64,000 nucleotides of DNA from an uncultured Clostridia bacterium. GTDB lineage: Bacteria > Bacillota > Clostridia > Christensenellales > CAG-314. The position numbers were made by a program, and so were the translations under genes. The stretch covers positions 156,667-220,666 of the forward strand of contig CANOTO010000002.1 in NCBI GenBank assembly GCA_947570215.1, written 5' to 3'. This document shows, in pieces, positions 55,134 through 63,663 of the stretch (the first letter of the stretch is position 1; each line of letters begins with the position of its first letter). Under the pieces are notes generated by a model. The model was not told the DNA's origin, did not search any database, and worked only from the letters and a program-made list of their open reading frames with translations.

Positions 55134-56174
55134 ATGGTAATACTTCAAGATTACAACTTAACCGAGCTTACTGAATTATTAACGTCAAATTACGGCGTTA
55201 AGCCCTTTGTCGCGCGGCAGATTTTTCAATGGCTCAATCGTTCCGTCGATTTCGACGGAATGACCAACTTATCCAAGATGTTGCGCGAACAACTCAAAAC
55301 CGACTGCGTAGCCGTTGCATGCAGAATAGTACAAACCTTTACGTCCGAGCAGGACGGCACGCAAAAATTCCTGTTCGAGCTTTTTGACGGCAACGTCGTA
55401 GAAGGCGTATTGATGAAGTACAAATACGGCAATACTTTGTGCGTATCCAGCCAAGTGGGCTGCCGAATGGGCTGTAAGTTTTGCGCCAGTACGTTAGGCG
55501 GACTTGTCCGTAACCTGTCCGCGGGCGAAATACTGTCGCAGGTAACGTCCGTAAACGCGCTGTCAAACGACAAAGAACGGTACGTAACGAATATCGTGCT
55601 TATGGGAAGCGGCGAACCGCTGGACAATTTCGAAAACGTAGTCAAGTTTTTGCAGCTTGTTACAAGCAAGGACGGACTGAACGTCTCCGAACGAAATATT
55701 TCATTGTCTACCTGCGGGATAGTTCCGCGAATGCGGCAGCTTGCCGATATGGGGCGCTCGCTTAATCTTACTCTCAGTTTGCACAACGCGGATAACGAGC
55801 AGCGTAAAAGCATTATGCCCGTAACCAACGCTTATTCGGTGGAAGAAGCCGTAGGAGCGTTAAGGTATTATTTTAATAAAACTTCAAGGCGAGTGATAGT
55901 GGAATATACGCTTATCGACGGCGTAAACGACAGTCATTCTCATGCATTGAAATTAGCGTCGTTGCTTTCGGGAATGTCCGTACACGTAAACGTAATCGCG
56001 CTTAATCCGGTTAAGGAAACGGGACTAAAAGGAACGAGAGAAGCAAACGTAAAAAAGTTTCTGAATTATTTATCCGCGCTCGGTGTTTCCGCAACGCGAA
56101 GGAGAACGATGGGACAGGATATCGAAGGCGCGTGCGGACAATTGCGTCGCCGCTATTTGGAGCAAAATGGATAA
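55134..56174 (+). CDS. rlmN: Dual-specificity RNA methyltransferase RlmN
   Basis: 346 residues. Radical-SAM motif GCRMGCKFCAST, an SAM-binding GSGEPLDN, and the C-terminal catalytic Cys region (DIEGACGQLR). It methylates A2503 of 23S rRNA and A37 of some tRNAs. Its stop overlaps rsgA by eight bases. Confidence 0.96.
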   Translation: MVILQDYNLTELTELLTSNYGVKPFVARQIFQWLNRSVDFDGMTNLSKMLREQLKTDCVAVACRIVQTFTSEQDGTQKFLFELFDGNVVEGVLMKYKYGNTLCVSSQVGCRMGCKFCASTLGGLVRNLSAGEILSQVTSVNALSNDKERYVTNIVLMGSGEPLDNFENVVKFLQLVTSKDGLNVSERNISLSTCGIVPRMRQLADMGRSLNLTLSLHNADNEQRKSIMPVTNAYSVEEAVGALRYYFNKTSRRVIVEYTLIDGVNDSHSHALKLASLLSGMSVHVNVIALNPVKETGLKGTREANVKKFLNYLSALGVSATRRRTMGQDIEGACGQLRRRYLEQNG

Positions 56175-57039
56175 ACGGGGCACAGTAATTAAATCGGTAG
56201 GCGGGGTGTTTACCGTTTCCTACGGCGAAGACGAAAAATGCATTTGCTATTCGCCTAAAAAATTTCGCTTTAATTCCAACGACGTAATAATAGGCGACAA
56301 AGTACTTTTTTTACCGTTAAAAAACGGTAAAGGCGTAATTTCGAAGGTTCTTCCTCGCAAGAACAGACTTTCCCGTCCTGAAGTGGCTAACGTTGACGTT
56401 TGCTTTATCGTTGTGGCGGCGGAGCCGCAGGCGGATCTGTATCTTACGGATAAAGTGCTTATCAATTGTTTTCAGGAGGGTATAGAGCCCGTAATAGTAG
56501 TAAATAAGTCGGATTTGTCTAATTCTGTTTTTGACGAAGTTCGCAGCAACTACGGTGATATAGCCGACATAATTTCCACGTCGGCAATGGACGAGGGTTC
56601 CGTCGTGCAAATCCGCAAATATCTGCAAGGTAAAACGGCGTGCTTCGCCGGTCAGTCGGCTGTGGGCAAGACTTCGCTTGTAAACGCGTTGCTTGCGGAA
56701 ACGGTCGGCTTGGTGGGCGGTCTCTCGGCAAAAACGGGCCGCGGCAGGCATACTACGCGCCACGCCGTACTTTTGAAAATCGACGGCGGTTTTATTGCGG
56801 ATACGTGCGGGTTTTCGCTGTGCGAGCTTCACGGTATACGCTCGGACGAATTGCGCTTGTATTTGGACGATTTCGTGCGGCTGTCCGTCGGATGCAGGTT
56901 TACTTCCTGTACGCATACCGCCGAGCCCGATTGCGCGGTAAAGCGCGCTGCGGCGGCGGGAACTCTCAATAAGGACAGATACGACAGATATTTGCAGGAA
57001 TACGCTGAGCTGGCGGAATTTGAAAAAAACAGATATTAG
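56167..57039 (+). CDS. rsgA: Ribosome small-subunit GTPase RsgA
   Basis: 290 residues. The circular permutation is clear: NKSDL (G4) comes before GQSAVGKTSLVNAL (G1) and DTCGFS (G3). The zinc site has C-x4-C-x-H-x5-C (CRFTSCTHTAEPDC). It assists 30S maturation. The prpC-prkC pair that normally separates rlmN and rsgA is missing; the two genes overlap instead. Confidence 0.95.
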   Translation: MDKRGTVIKSVGGVFTVSYGEDEKCICYSPKKFRFNSNDVIIGDKVLFLPLKNGKGVISKVLPRKNRLSRPEVANVDVCFIVVAAEPQADLYLTDKVLINCFQEGIEPVIVVNKSDLSNSVFDEVRSNYGDIADIISTSAMDEGSVVQIRKYLQGKTACFAGQSAVGKTSLVNALLAETVGLVGGLSAKTGRGRHTTRHAVLLKIDGGFIADTCGFSLCELHGIRSDELRLYLDDFVRLSVGCRFTSCTHTAEPDCAVKRAAAAGTLNKDRYDRYLQEYAELAEFEKNRY

Positions 57040-57092
57040 ACGAGCAGACTTACGGCTTGCAGATACAATCGACTGCGCTCCACCCAAAACAC

Positions 57093-57122
57093 TTGACTTT
57101 ACGCGTTATTGTGTGATATTAT
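57093..57122 (+). promoter_or_regulatory. Promoter of rpe-spoVM
   Basis: TTGACT, 18 bases, TATTAT. It lies 50 bases after rsgA and about 110 before rpe. Confidence 0.55.
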
Positions 57123-57230
57123 TTTCGCAGTAGGCAAAATAATTTTTCTCGTTTTCCATTTGCCGACTTGTGGGCGAAAACGGGCGTTTCGGAATTTTCC
57201 GAAAATTAAAGAAATAGTGGAGAAAACACA

Positions 57231-57872
57231 ATGAGAAAAGTATTCGTTAGCCCATCGATACTCTCGGCAGATTTCGCGCGGTTGGAGCAGGAATGCAAGT
57301 CGCTGGAAAAAAGCGGCGCCGATTGGATTCATTGCGACGTAATGGACGGTTTGTTCGTTCCCAATATAACATTCGGAATACCTGTATTAAAAAGCATTCG
57401 CAAGTGCGTAGTTATTCCGTTGGACGTTCATCTTATGATAAACAATCCCGAATTGTACGTTACGCAGTTCGCCGAAGCGGGAGCAAATATTATAACTTTT
57501 CATTTGGAAGCCACCGACAAAGTGGAAGAAACCATTTCGCTGATAAAAAAATGCGGTAAAAAAGTCGGAATATCTGTTAAGCCGAACACTCCCATAGACA
57601 GTTTGCTGCCGTTCAAAGGCTTGTTCGATATGGTTTTGATTATGTCTGTCGAGCCGGGCTTCGGCGGACAGAAATTTATCGATAGCAGCGTCGAAAAGAT
57701 TCGTCGCGCAAGAGAGCTTTTCCCCGACGTTTTGATAGAGGTAGACGGCGGAATCAACAAGGATACGGCAAAACTCGTAATAGAAGCCGGAGTAGATATA
57801 ATAGTCGCAGGCAATGCGGTGGTTTTTGCAGCTAACCGCAAAGAAGCCATAGCGGAATTGAGAAAAGCGTAA
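57231..57872 (+). CDS. rpe: Ribulose-phosphate 3-epimerase
   Basis: 213 residues. SPSILSADF, HCDVMDG, HLMI and EVDGGI mark the TIM-barrel active site. It interconverts ribulose-5-P and xylulose-5-P. The thiamine pyrophosphokinase gene often found next to rpe is not here. Confidence 0.96.
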   Translation: MRKVFVSPSILSADFARLEQECKSLEKSGADWIHCDVMDGLFVPNITFGIPVLKSIRKCVVIPLDVHLMINNPELYVTQFAEAGANIITFHLEATDKVEETISLIKKCGKKVGISVKPNTPIDSLLPFKGLFDMVLIMSVEPGFGGQKFIDSSVEKIRRARELFPDVLIEVDGGINKDTAKLVIEAGVDIIVAGNAVVFAANRKEAIAELRKA

Positions 57873-57923
57873 CTTTTTGTAAAATTCTTGCATATATTGT
57901 TACAAAAAACAATGGAGCGGTAT

Positions 57924-58016
57924 ATGAAAAACAAGATTTACTGTATCAAGCTGCCTTCCGTTTTGGGCGGCTTTCTCAAACTTATTTTGGGCAAGCTGAT
58001 AATAGGCAGAAAGTAA
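57924..58016 (+). CDS. spoVM: SpoVM-like amphipathic sporulation peptide
   Basis: 30 residues: basic start, IKLPSVLGGFLKLILGK and a C-terminal LIIGRK. Bacillus SpoVM (26 residues) has IKLPKFLGG at the same place, and the Pro and Gly pair that keep the peptide flat on the membrane are kept. SpoVM marks the curved forespore membrane and anchors SpoIVA for spore-coat assembly. Position supports it: spoVM lies between rpe and rpmB-asp23 in many Bacillota. GGAGCGG is seven bases before the ATG. Confidence 0.85.
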   Translation: MKNKIYCIKLPSVLGGFLKLILGKLIIGRK

Positions 58017-58062
58017 CCCGTCGTCGCGTCGCACGCGAGAGCGGCTTATAGAAAGTATAAAA

Positions 58063-58097
58063 AACGCCTTAAAGATGATTTTAGTCTTTAAGGCGTT
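58063..58097 (-). terminator. Bidirectional terminator between spoVM and the PAP2 gene
   Basis: AACGCCTTAAAGA / TCTTTAAGGCGTT with a nine-base loop. A T-run is on the minus strand side (TTTTTTATAC), so it mainly serves the PAP2 gene. Confidence 0.8.
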
Positions 58098-58110
58098 CTG
58101 CTTTACTATT

Positions 58111-59352
58111 CTACGGCGTGTGTTTCATAAAGGCTACAAGCGCAATCATACATATTGCAAACAGTACAATCCAGCCGAAGCTTATTGCCGCGCCCGCAAC
58201 GGATAGCTTTTTGCCGTCGTATCCGTCCTTTAACGCCCGCTTCACGGCTATTGCGGAAAACACAATTCCGACAAAGCCTATGACGAAAGACAGAGCAAAG
58301 CCTACTACACCCAGCGTGTTTTTCTTTGGCGCGGCCGACTGTTCGGTTGCGGTAATTTCGCTTGTAACGTCCGCGGCTTCTATGTTTTCGGCTTTCACCC
58401 AGCCCAGCTTTTTCCACAGCTTTTCCGTTTGCTTAAACAGCATGGGATAAACGCCTATCATCAGGAAAGTTACCGAGCCGTACCTCAATACGCGGAAAAT
58501 GTTTTCAAACCAAAAGTTTTCCTTGTACGTGGGGTAGCATAGCTTAACTACCGCTTTCAGCCCTTCGTTCAGTCCAAGGAACAGCGCTCCGCCTATAGCT
58601 ACGCGCAGCAACACGCGCCACCAAACCTTCGTGTTATCGAATTTAGTAACTTTTTCTTCGAATATAACTCCGCAAATAAAGCCTATAAGCAAGCCGTATG
58701 CCGTAAAAAAGTCGTCCGTAGTGCAGTAGAAAAATCCCGCAATTCCAACTAACGCCGTTCCGCCGTAAATAAAGTATTTGTTAGGCACAACCTTATACAG
58801 TAACTGAATGAGAAATACCATTGCAACGCCCAACAACAGTCCGCATACCACGTCGGTTGGGTAATGTGCGCCAAGGTACGTGCGAGATAACGCCACCAAT
58901 ACGGGAATAACGACTGATATTGCAATAAGCCATTTCCATTTTTTGCGTTTATACTCGACGGCGGTTCCTGCGAATGTCGAAGCCGACCCCGACGAGTGGC
59001 CGGACGGGAAGGAGTACCCCGAAACGTCGCGGAAATTTTGTATACCCGCGTCGCTGTCGAACGGACGAGTACGGCAGACAATATTTTTTATAAGAGGATT
59101 AACAAGCGTAGTGGAAATCATCATAAATCCAACGCGCTCGCCGCCTTTTTTGTCCAGTCCCCAGTATAGCAAGCCTACTACGCCGACCAGTATCATTTCT
59201 TCGCCGAACATAGATATAAAATTGAACAAATAGTATAAAAAGTAATGGAAGTAACCGTTAGTTCCGCCTAAGCTTTGAAACCATATAATAAACGGATTCT
59301 CGAACGGAAGCGACCAAGTATTTCCTATCTCGGCGCATATAAGCTGCAGCAT
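58111..59352 (-). CDS. PAP2-family membrane phosphatase with a C-terminal DUF4190-like domain
   Basis: 413 residues. The PAP2 motifs are complete: KNIVCRTRP, FPSGHSSGS and SRTYLGAHYPTD, among six or more membrane helices, so it likely dephosphorylates undecaprenyl pyrophosphate or a phospholipid on the outer face. A linker (about 330-350) is followed by two more helices (NTLGVVGFALSFVIGFVGIV and the last one near 385-408) of the DUF4190 type. The fusion is uncommon, and its purpose is not known. Confidence 0.88.
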   Translation of the reverse strand: MLQLICAEIGNTWSLPFENPFIIWFQSLGGTNGYFHYFLYYLFNFISMFGEEMILVGVVGLLYWGLDKKGGERVGFMMISTTLVNPLIKNIVCRTRPFDSDAGIQNFRDVSGYSFPSGHSSGSASTFAGTAVEYKRKKWKWLIAISVVIPVLVALSRTYLGAHYPTDVVCGLLLGVAMVFLIQLLYKVVPNKYFIYGGTALVGIAGFFYCTTDDFFTAYGLLIGFICGVIFEEKVTKFDNTKVWWRVLLRVAIGGALFLGLNEGLKAVVKLCYPTYKENFWFENIFRVLRYGSVTFLMIGVYPMLFKQTEKLWKKLGWVKAENIEAADVTSEITATEQSAAPKKNTLGVVGFALSFVIGFVGIVFSAIAVKRALKDGYDGKKLSVAGAAISFGWIVLFAICMIALVAFMKHTP

Positions 59353-59419
59353 ATTATTCCCCTTTGTTTTAGTCTGTTAACAGTTTATCATACTTTCGGT
59401 ACAATTGCAATAACAAAAA

Positions 59420-59447
59420 CAGCCCCGACGCTTAACCGTCGGGGCTG
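59420..59447 (-). terminator. Terminator of rpmB
   Basis: CAGCCCCGACG / CGTCGGGGCTG with a six-base loop; T-run on the minus strand. Confidence 0.88.
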
Positions 59448-59459
59448 AATTGTAGACAA

Positions 59460-59645
59460 TTAGTTTTCTTTGTTTGCCGTTCTGATACAACGTGTGCAAA
59501 CGTACTCGGTAGATTCTTTTCCGTCGATTTCTACCTTAACTTTTTGCAAATTGGCGCTGTAGGTTTTGGGCGTCTTTCTGTTGGAGTGAGATACCTTGTT
59601 GCCTGACATTTTGCCTTTTCCGCATATAGCGCATACCTTAGACAT
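59460..59645 (-). CDS. rpmB: Ribosomal protein bL28
   Basis: 61 residues. Zinc-binding form: CAICGKGKMSGNKVSHSN and CTRCIRTA. It belongs to the 50S subunit. The gene runs opposite to asp23, as in Bacillus. Confidence 0.95.
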   Translation of the reverse strand: MSKVCAICGKGKMSGNKVSHSNRKTPKTYSANLQKVKVEIDGKESTEYVCTRCIRTANKEN

Positions 59646-59695
59646 CGTTACACCTCCGTGTAAGTAAATAATTTTGCTTGATTGAATGCTAAATT

Positions 59696-59724
59696 ATGAT
59701 AGCATTTTTCGTCGTTTTTGGCAA
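59696..59724 (-). promoter_or_regulatory. Promoter of rpmB
   Basis: TTGCCA, 17 bases, TATCAT on the minus strand, with TGC before the -10. Confidence 0.7.
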
Positions 59725-59780
59725 GCAAATAGCGTTAATATTTTTAATATTGAGTTTTTTTTGTTTTTTCCGCGTAATTA

Positions 59781-59797
59781 TTGCTATTTTATAGCAA
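59781..59797. promoter_or_regulatory. Inverted repeat between the rpmB and asp23 promoters
   Basis: TTGCTAT-TTT-ATAGCAA, perfect seven-base arms. It lies 20 bases before the -35 of asp23. It may be a repressor site; no regulator is known. Confidence 0.4.
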
Positions 59798-59803
59798 AAT
59801 TAC

Positions 59804-59832
59804 TTGTTAAAAAAAGTATTTTTTGCTAAAAT
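59804..59832 (+). promoter_or_regulatory. Promoter of asp23-fakA
   Basis: TTGTTA, 17 bases, TAAAAT with TGC before the -10. Confidence 0.75.
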
Positions 59833-59863
59833 TATATATAATTATGTATAGGAGGTAATTGTA

Positions 59864-60214
59864 ATGGCGTTGCGTACTAAAAATTCGTACGGAGCAATAA
59901 CCGTATCCGACGACGTTATAGCTTCTCTTGCGGGACATTTGGCAACGGAATGCTACGGCGTAGTGGAAGTTGTGCCGTTCAATTTCTCCGACTCTTTTTC
60001 CGATCTTTTTAAGCGTAACGGCAAAAGTCGCGGAGTGCGAATTGCAACCAAAGGCGACAGAATTTTCGTCGATTTATTTGTAAAAATTAAATACGGTTTG
60101 CCTGTTTCCGCGGTATCGTCCAGCTTGAAAAAGACGGTCAAATACGGTTTGGAACACTTTACGGGAATGATTGTCGATTCTATCGATGTTCACGTAGTAG
60201 GCGTCAAGCTGTAA
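59864..60214 (+). CDS. Asp23/Gls24-family protein
   Basis: 116 residues. YGAITVSDDVIASLAGHLA and the C-terminal VDSIDVHVVGV are the Asp23 fold. These proteins bind the membrane surface in Firmicutes and often precede fakA. AGGAGG lies nine bases before the ATG. Confidence 0.9.
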   Translation: MALRTKNSYGAITVSDDVIASLAGHLATECYGVVEVVPFNFSDSFSDLFKRNGKSRGVRIATKGDRIFVDLFVKIKYGLPVSAVSSSLKKTVKYGLEHFTGMIVDSIDVHVVGVKL

Positions 60215-60247
60215 TTTTACAATAGATAATTACGAGGAAATATAAAT

Positions 60248-61927
60248 ATGGCATCAGCACATTCAAGCACTACGCATATAACTGCGTCTGTGATGAAGCG
60301 TATGTTCATCGCTGGCGGTCAAATGTTGGAAGTTAATAAAGCGCAGGTGGACGCGTTGAACGTTTTTCCCGTGCCGGACGGCGATACGGGAACAAATATG
60401 TCTCTCACTATGATGTCCGCCGTTAAGGAAATCAATTCCTTAAACAGCACATCTATGTCCGAATTTTCCGATAAGCTTGCCAAGGGCGCACTGCGCGGAG
60501 CAAGGGGTAATTCGGGCGTAATTCTTTCTCAGATTCTAAAAGGCTTTTCTAACGTAATAGCGCAAAAGGACGAGTGCGACGCAAGAACCTTTGCTAAGGG
60601 CTTACGCGAAGGAGCGGAGCTTGCCTACCGCGCGGTAAGCAAACCCAAGGAAGGTACGATTCTTACAGTTATCCGTTCTATGGCGGAAGAAGCCGTGGAT
60701 ATGGCAAAGCGTACCACCAGTATTCAAAAGTTGATGGAGTCTGTGCTTAACAAGGGCGAAATTACCCTTGCTCAAACGCCGGATATGCTGGAAGTATTAA
60801 AGCGCGCAGGCGTTGTGGATAGCGGCGGATTCGGTCTTATAACCCTGTTCAAGGGGCTTATAATGGGATACCTTGACCAAGAGATTACCGGCGCGGAGGA
60901 TTACGAGCCTACCGAAGCGTCCAAGCCGCAGTCCATCGATTCCGCTTTCCCCGATGATTCCGAACTGATTGTCGATTACGAAAGTCTCGGACAGTTGGAT
61001 TTCGGCTACTGTACGGAATTTTTCATTATAAATATTAAAAAGCGTACCACGGTAACGGATATCGACAAGCTTCGCGAGTATCTGAACGAAATAGGCAACT
61101 CCGTCATTTGCATAGGCGATTTGTCGTTAATAAAAGTGCACGTGCACACCAACAATCCCGGCAAGGCGCTTTCAAAAGCGTTGACTTTGGGAGAACTGGA
61201 TAAGGTAAAAATCGAAAATATGATGGAGCAGAACCGTCAGCTCCGCGCCCGTTACGAAGCGGAGCGCAAGCCTATCGGTTTGCTTGCAGTGTGCAGCGGC
61301 GACGGTTTCTCGGCAATCTTCAAGGATTTGCTTGTCGATCAAGTTATCGAAGGCGGACAAACTATGAACCCGTCTGCGGAAGACATAGCGTCCGCCGCGC
61401 GCAAAATCAACGCCGAAAATATAATAATACTGCCAAACAACAAGAATATAATTCTTTCCGCGGAGCAATCGAGAACACTGGTGCAGAACCGTAATATTTT
61501 CGTATTGCAAACCAAGGATATTCCGCAGGGGCTTGCAGCTGTGCTTAATTTCAGTCCCGACGCGTCTCTGTCGGAAAATCTCGAAAATATGACCACGGCA
61601 TTCGTCGGTATTGACGCGGGGCAGGTTACCTACGCTGTCCGCGATACCGTTATCGACAACTTGAAGATTAAAAAAGGCGACATTATCGGCATAGACAAGG
61701 GTACTATTGTCAACAGCGGCAAGGATGTGGAAAAGGTTACAACTGCTCTCATAGAAAGCATGCTGACAGAAGACAAGGAAGTAGTAACCTTGTACTACGG
61801 CATAGACGTGGCGGAAGAAAAAGCGGAAGCGTACGTGGAAAAACTGCAGGAAAAGCATCCCGATATCGAATTTATACTTCATTACGGCGGTCAGCCGCTG
61901 TATTACTACGTGCTTAGCGTAGAATAA
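60248..61927 (+). CDS. fakA: Fatty-acid kinase subunit A (YloV/DAK2 family)
   Basis: 559 residues. An N-terminal DhaL/DAK2 kinase domain (ALNVFPVPDGDTGTNMSLTM and RGARGNSGVILSQIL) and a C-terminal EDD-like domain. FakA phosphorylates fatty acids carried by FakB for phospholipid synthesis. No fakB is in the window. AGGAAATATAAAT precedes the ATG. Confidence 0.92.
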   Translation: MASAHSSTTHITASVMKRMFIAGGQMLEVNKAQVDALNVFPVPDGDTGTNMSLTMMSAVKEINSLNSTSMSEFSDKLAKGALRGARGNSGVILSQILKGFSNVIAQKDECDARTFAKGLREGAELAYRAVSKPKEGTILTVIRSMAEEAVDMAKRTTSIQKLMESVLNKGEITLAQTPDMLEVLKRAGVVDSGGFGLITLFKGLIMGYLDQEITGAEDYEPTEASKPQSIDSAFPDDSELIVDYESLGQLDFGYCTEFFIINIKKRTTVTDIDKLREYLNEIGNSVICIGDLSLIKVHVHTNNPGKALSKALTLGELDKVKIENMMEQNRQLRARYEAERKPIGLLAVCSGDGFSAIFKDLLVDQVIEGGQTMNPSAEDIASAARKINAENIIILPNNKNIILSAEQSRTLVQNRNIFVLQTKDIPQGLAAVLNFSPDASLSENLENMTTAFVGIDAGQVTYAVRDTVIDNLKIKKGDIIGIDKGTIVNSGKDVEKVTTALIESMLTEDKEVVTLYYGIDVAEEKAEAYVEKLQEKHPDIEFILHYGGQPLYYYVLSVE

Positions 61928-61946
61928 TTCATCTATTAAACAACTT

Positions 61947-61985
61947 ATGCCTGCCGTTTTGTTGCGGTGGGCATTTATTTTATTT
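61947..61985 (+). terminator. Terminator after fakA
   Basis: ATGCCTGCCG / CGGTGGGCAT with two G-T pairs, then TTATTTTATTT. Confidence 0.7.
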
Positions 61986-62088
61986 GGAATAGTTGGGGCA
62001 TAGGTGCAAAATCCGCCGATATTTTTGTATTGAGTAACGTTGCTTTCCGTGTATGGTCGAGTATTTTTGCCGATTTTTTGGTTAATTC

Positions 62089-62117
62089 TTGAAAATTATT
62101 TCGAGTTATGCTAATAT
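62089..62117 (+). promoter_or_regulatory. Promoter six bases before the flavodoxin-fold gene
   Basis: TTGAAA, 17 bases, TAATAT with TGC before the -10. The ATG follows six bases after the -10. Confidence 0.7.
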
Positions 62118-62123
62118 AACGGT

Positions 62124-62729
62124 ATGAAAAAGTTATTGTATATCGACTGCTGTATCAGGGGAGAACAATCCCGAACTAAAATAATATCGGAAGCGTTCGT
62201 AAACGTATTTCGCCGCGACCGTAATTTCTCCGTCGAAACGTTGGAACTGGACAAATTCCCAGCTTCTCCGCTTGGACATTACGAATATCAACACCGCGAA
62301 GCGTTGCTTGCCCAAGGACGAACTGACGATTCGGTATTCGACTTTGCCAGGCAATTTGCAGCGGCGGATTTAGTTGTGGTGGCGGCTCCGTTTTGGGATA
62401 TGGGCATTCCAGCCAAACTCAAAATTTATTTTGAGAACGTTTCCGTTTGCGGCTTTACTTTCGGCTTCGACGGCGAGCGTTTCAGCGGGCTGTGCAACGC
62501 GTCCCAAATGGTTTACATTACTACACGCGGAATGGACATAGCCGACGGCAGCGTAATGGAGCAGGCTTCGCCGTATTTGTACGCTTTAACAAAGTTTTTC
62601 GGTATAGACAATTTCGATATGGTGTCTGCCTACGGTTTGGACGTTCGTCCGTCGGAAGCTGAGCAGGCAGTAGCAGAAGCTCGTGCCCGTGCAGTATCGT
62701 TGGCGGATACTATGCTTCAACGTTGTTAA
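62124..62729 (+). CDS. Flavodoxin-fold NAD(P)H oxidoreductase (azoreductase-like)
   Basis: 201 residues. The N-terminal strand plus SRTKIISEAFV FMN loop and APFWDMGIPAKLK agree with FMN-dependent NADH-azoreductases. It probably reduces quinones or nitro/azo compounds. No Shine-Dalgarno is seen and the promoter reaches the start, so the mRNA is probably leaderless. Confidence 0.82.
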   Translation: MKKLLYIDCCIRGEQSRTKIISEAFVNVFRRDRNFSVETLELDKFPASPLGHYEYQHREALLAQGRTDDSVFDFARQFAAADLVVVAAPFWDMGIPAKLKIYFENVSVCGFTFGFDGERFSGLCNASQMVYITTRGMDIADGSVMEQASPYLYALTKFFGIDNFDMVSAYGLDVRPSEAEQAVAEARARAVSLADTMLQRC

Positions 62730-62746
62730 AGCATAACAATCGGTAA

Positions 62747-63434
62747 ATAAAATTTTCTGCCGTACTTATGGTAATAACGTTGGCGAGCTGTTGCCTTGTT
62801 TTTGCAGGATGCGGGGACAAAAATCCTACGGTTACTCTCGATAAACGCAACGGCGAACCTATCGATACGATACAAATGCAATCCCAAACATTACTATTGG
62901 CAAGTACGGCGCAGCGGACTTTCCTGCGCCGTCCCGTTCGGGTTACTTCTTTGCGGGTTGGTTTACCGATTTCGCTTGCATACGGTCGGTGCACGGAATG
63001 ACAATAGACAAAGACGTTGCGTTTTACGCATGTTAGTCGGATAAAGTTGCTCTTACTACCGATTACGAGCTTTGGAACGCTGCTTTTGCAGCTTTATTCG
63101 AAGTGACGGCAGTCGCCGTTCCGCACGGAGATTGCGGTGAAGTATCGGTAACGGCTAACGTAACGGAAAAAACGATTTTACTGGCGCAGAGTCGGCGGAT
63201 AGTTTTCAACTGAATATTAGTTACGTATCGGACGAAGTGGTTGTGCACGCAACGATTTGGGTAACGGTAACCAAAGATAACAATTATTCGGTTACTGATT
63301 ATACCGAACCCGTTTCCAAGTATAATACGCTTGGCATCGACTCTTTTACGTTTAATAATAAACGCACCAGAGCAGTAATTACTAAAATATCCGACGGCGT
63401 ATTGCAGTACAATAATGTAAAAGCAGTGTCTTGA
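62747..63434 (+). pseudogene. Decayed lipoprotein gene with an InlB B-type repeat
   Basis: Three frames of one gene. Frame one has a lipoprotein signal ending in LVFAGC (the likely original ATG at 62747 now reads ATA). The frame shifts near 62875 to ITIGKYGAADFPAPSRSG and YFFAGWFTD, a Listeria-Bacteroides (Flg_new/InlB B) repeat. That ends FYAC followed by TAG (63034), where the repeat normally has Trp (TGG). A further shift near 63180 leads to a beta-rich C-terminus (NISYVSDEVVVHATIW, VTVTKDNNYSV). At least two frameshifts, one nonsense and a start loss. Confidence 0.8.
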
Positions 63435-63544
63435 TTGATTATCTATCCATGAAAACATATTGCATAGCGCGCGTAAAAAAAACCGTCGCAATTCAGCTTG
63501 GCTGCGCATAAAATATGATTGTAGCAAAAATTTCGGTAAAACTG

Positions 63545-63573
63545 TTGATTTTTTTCGCTATATTTGCTAAAAT
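63545..63573 (+). promoter_or_regulatory. Promoter of tRNA-Cys
   Basis: TTGATT, 17 bases, TAAAAT with TGC before the -10; 14 bases before the tRNA. Confidence 0.75.
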
Positions 63574-63587
63574 ATAATAGGTTTTAC

Positions 63588-63661
63588 GGCACCATAGCCA
63601 AGTGGTAAGGCAGAGCTCTGCAAAAGCTTCACCCCCAGTCCGAATCTGGGTGGTGCCTCCA
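63588..63661 (+). tRNA. tRNA-Cys (anticodon GCA)
   Basis: The acceptor arm GGCACCA pairs with TGGTGCC. The anticodon loop CTGCAAA carries GCA, the T-arm is CCCAG/CTGGG, and the 3' CCA is encoded in the DNA. Confidence 0.95.
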
Positions 63662-63663
63662 AG

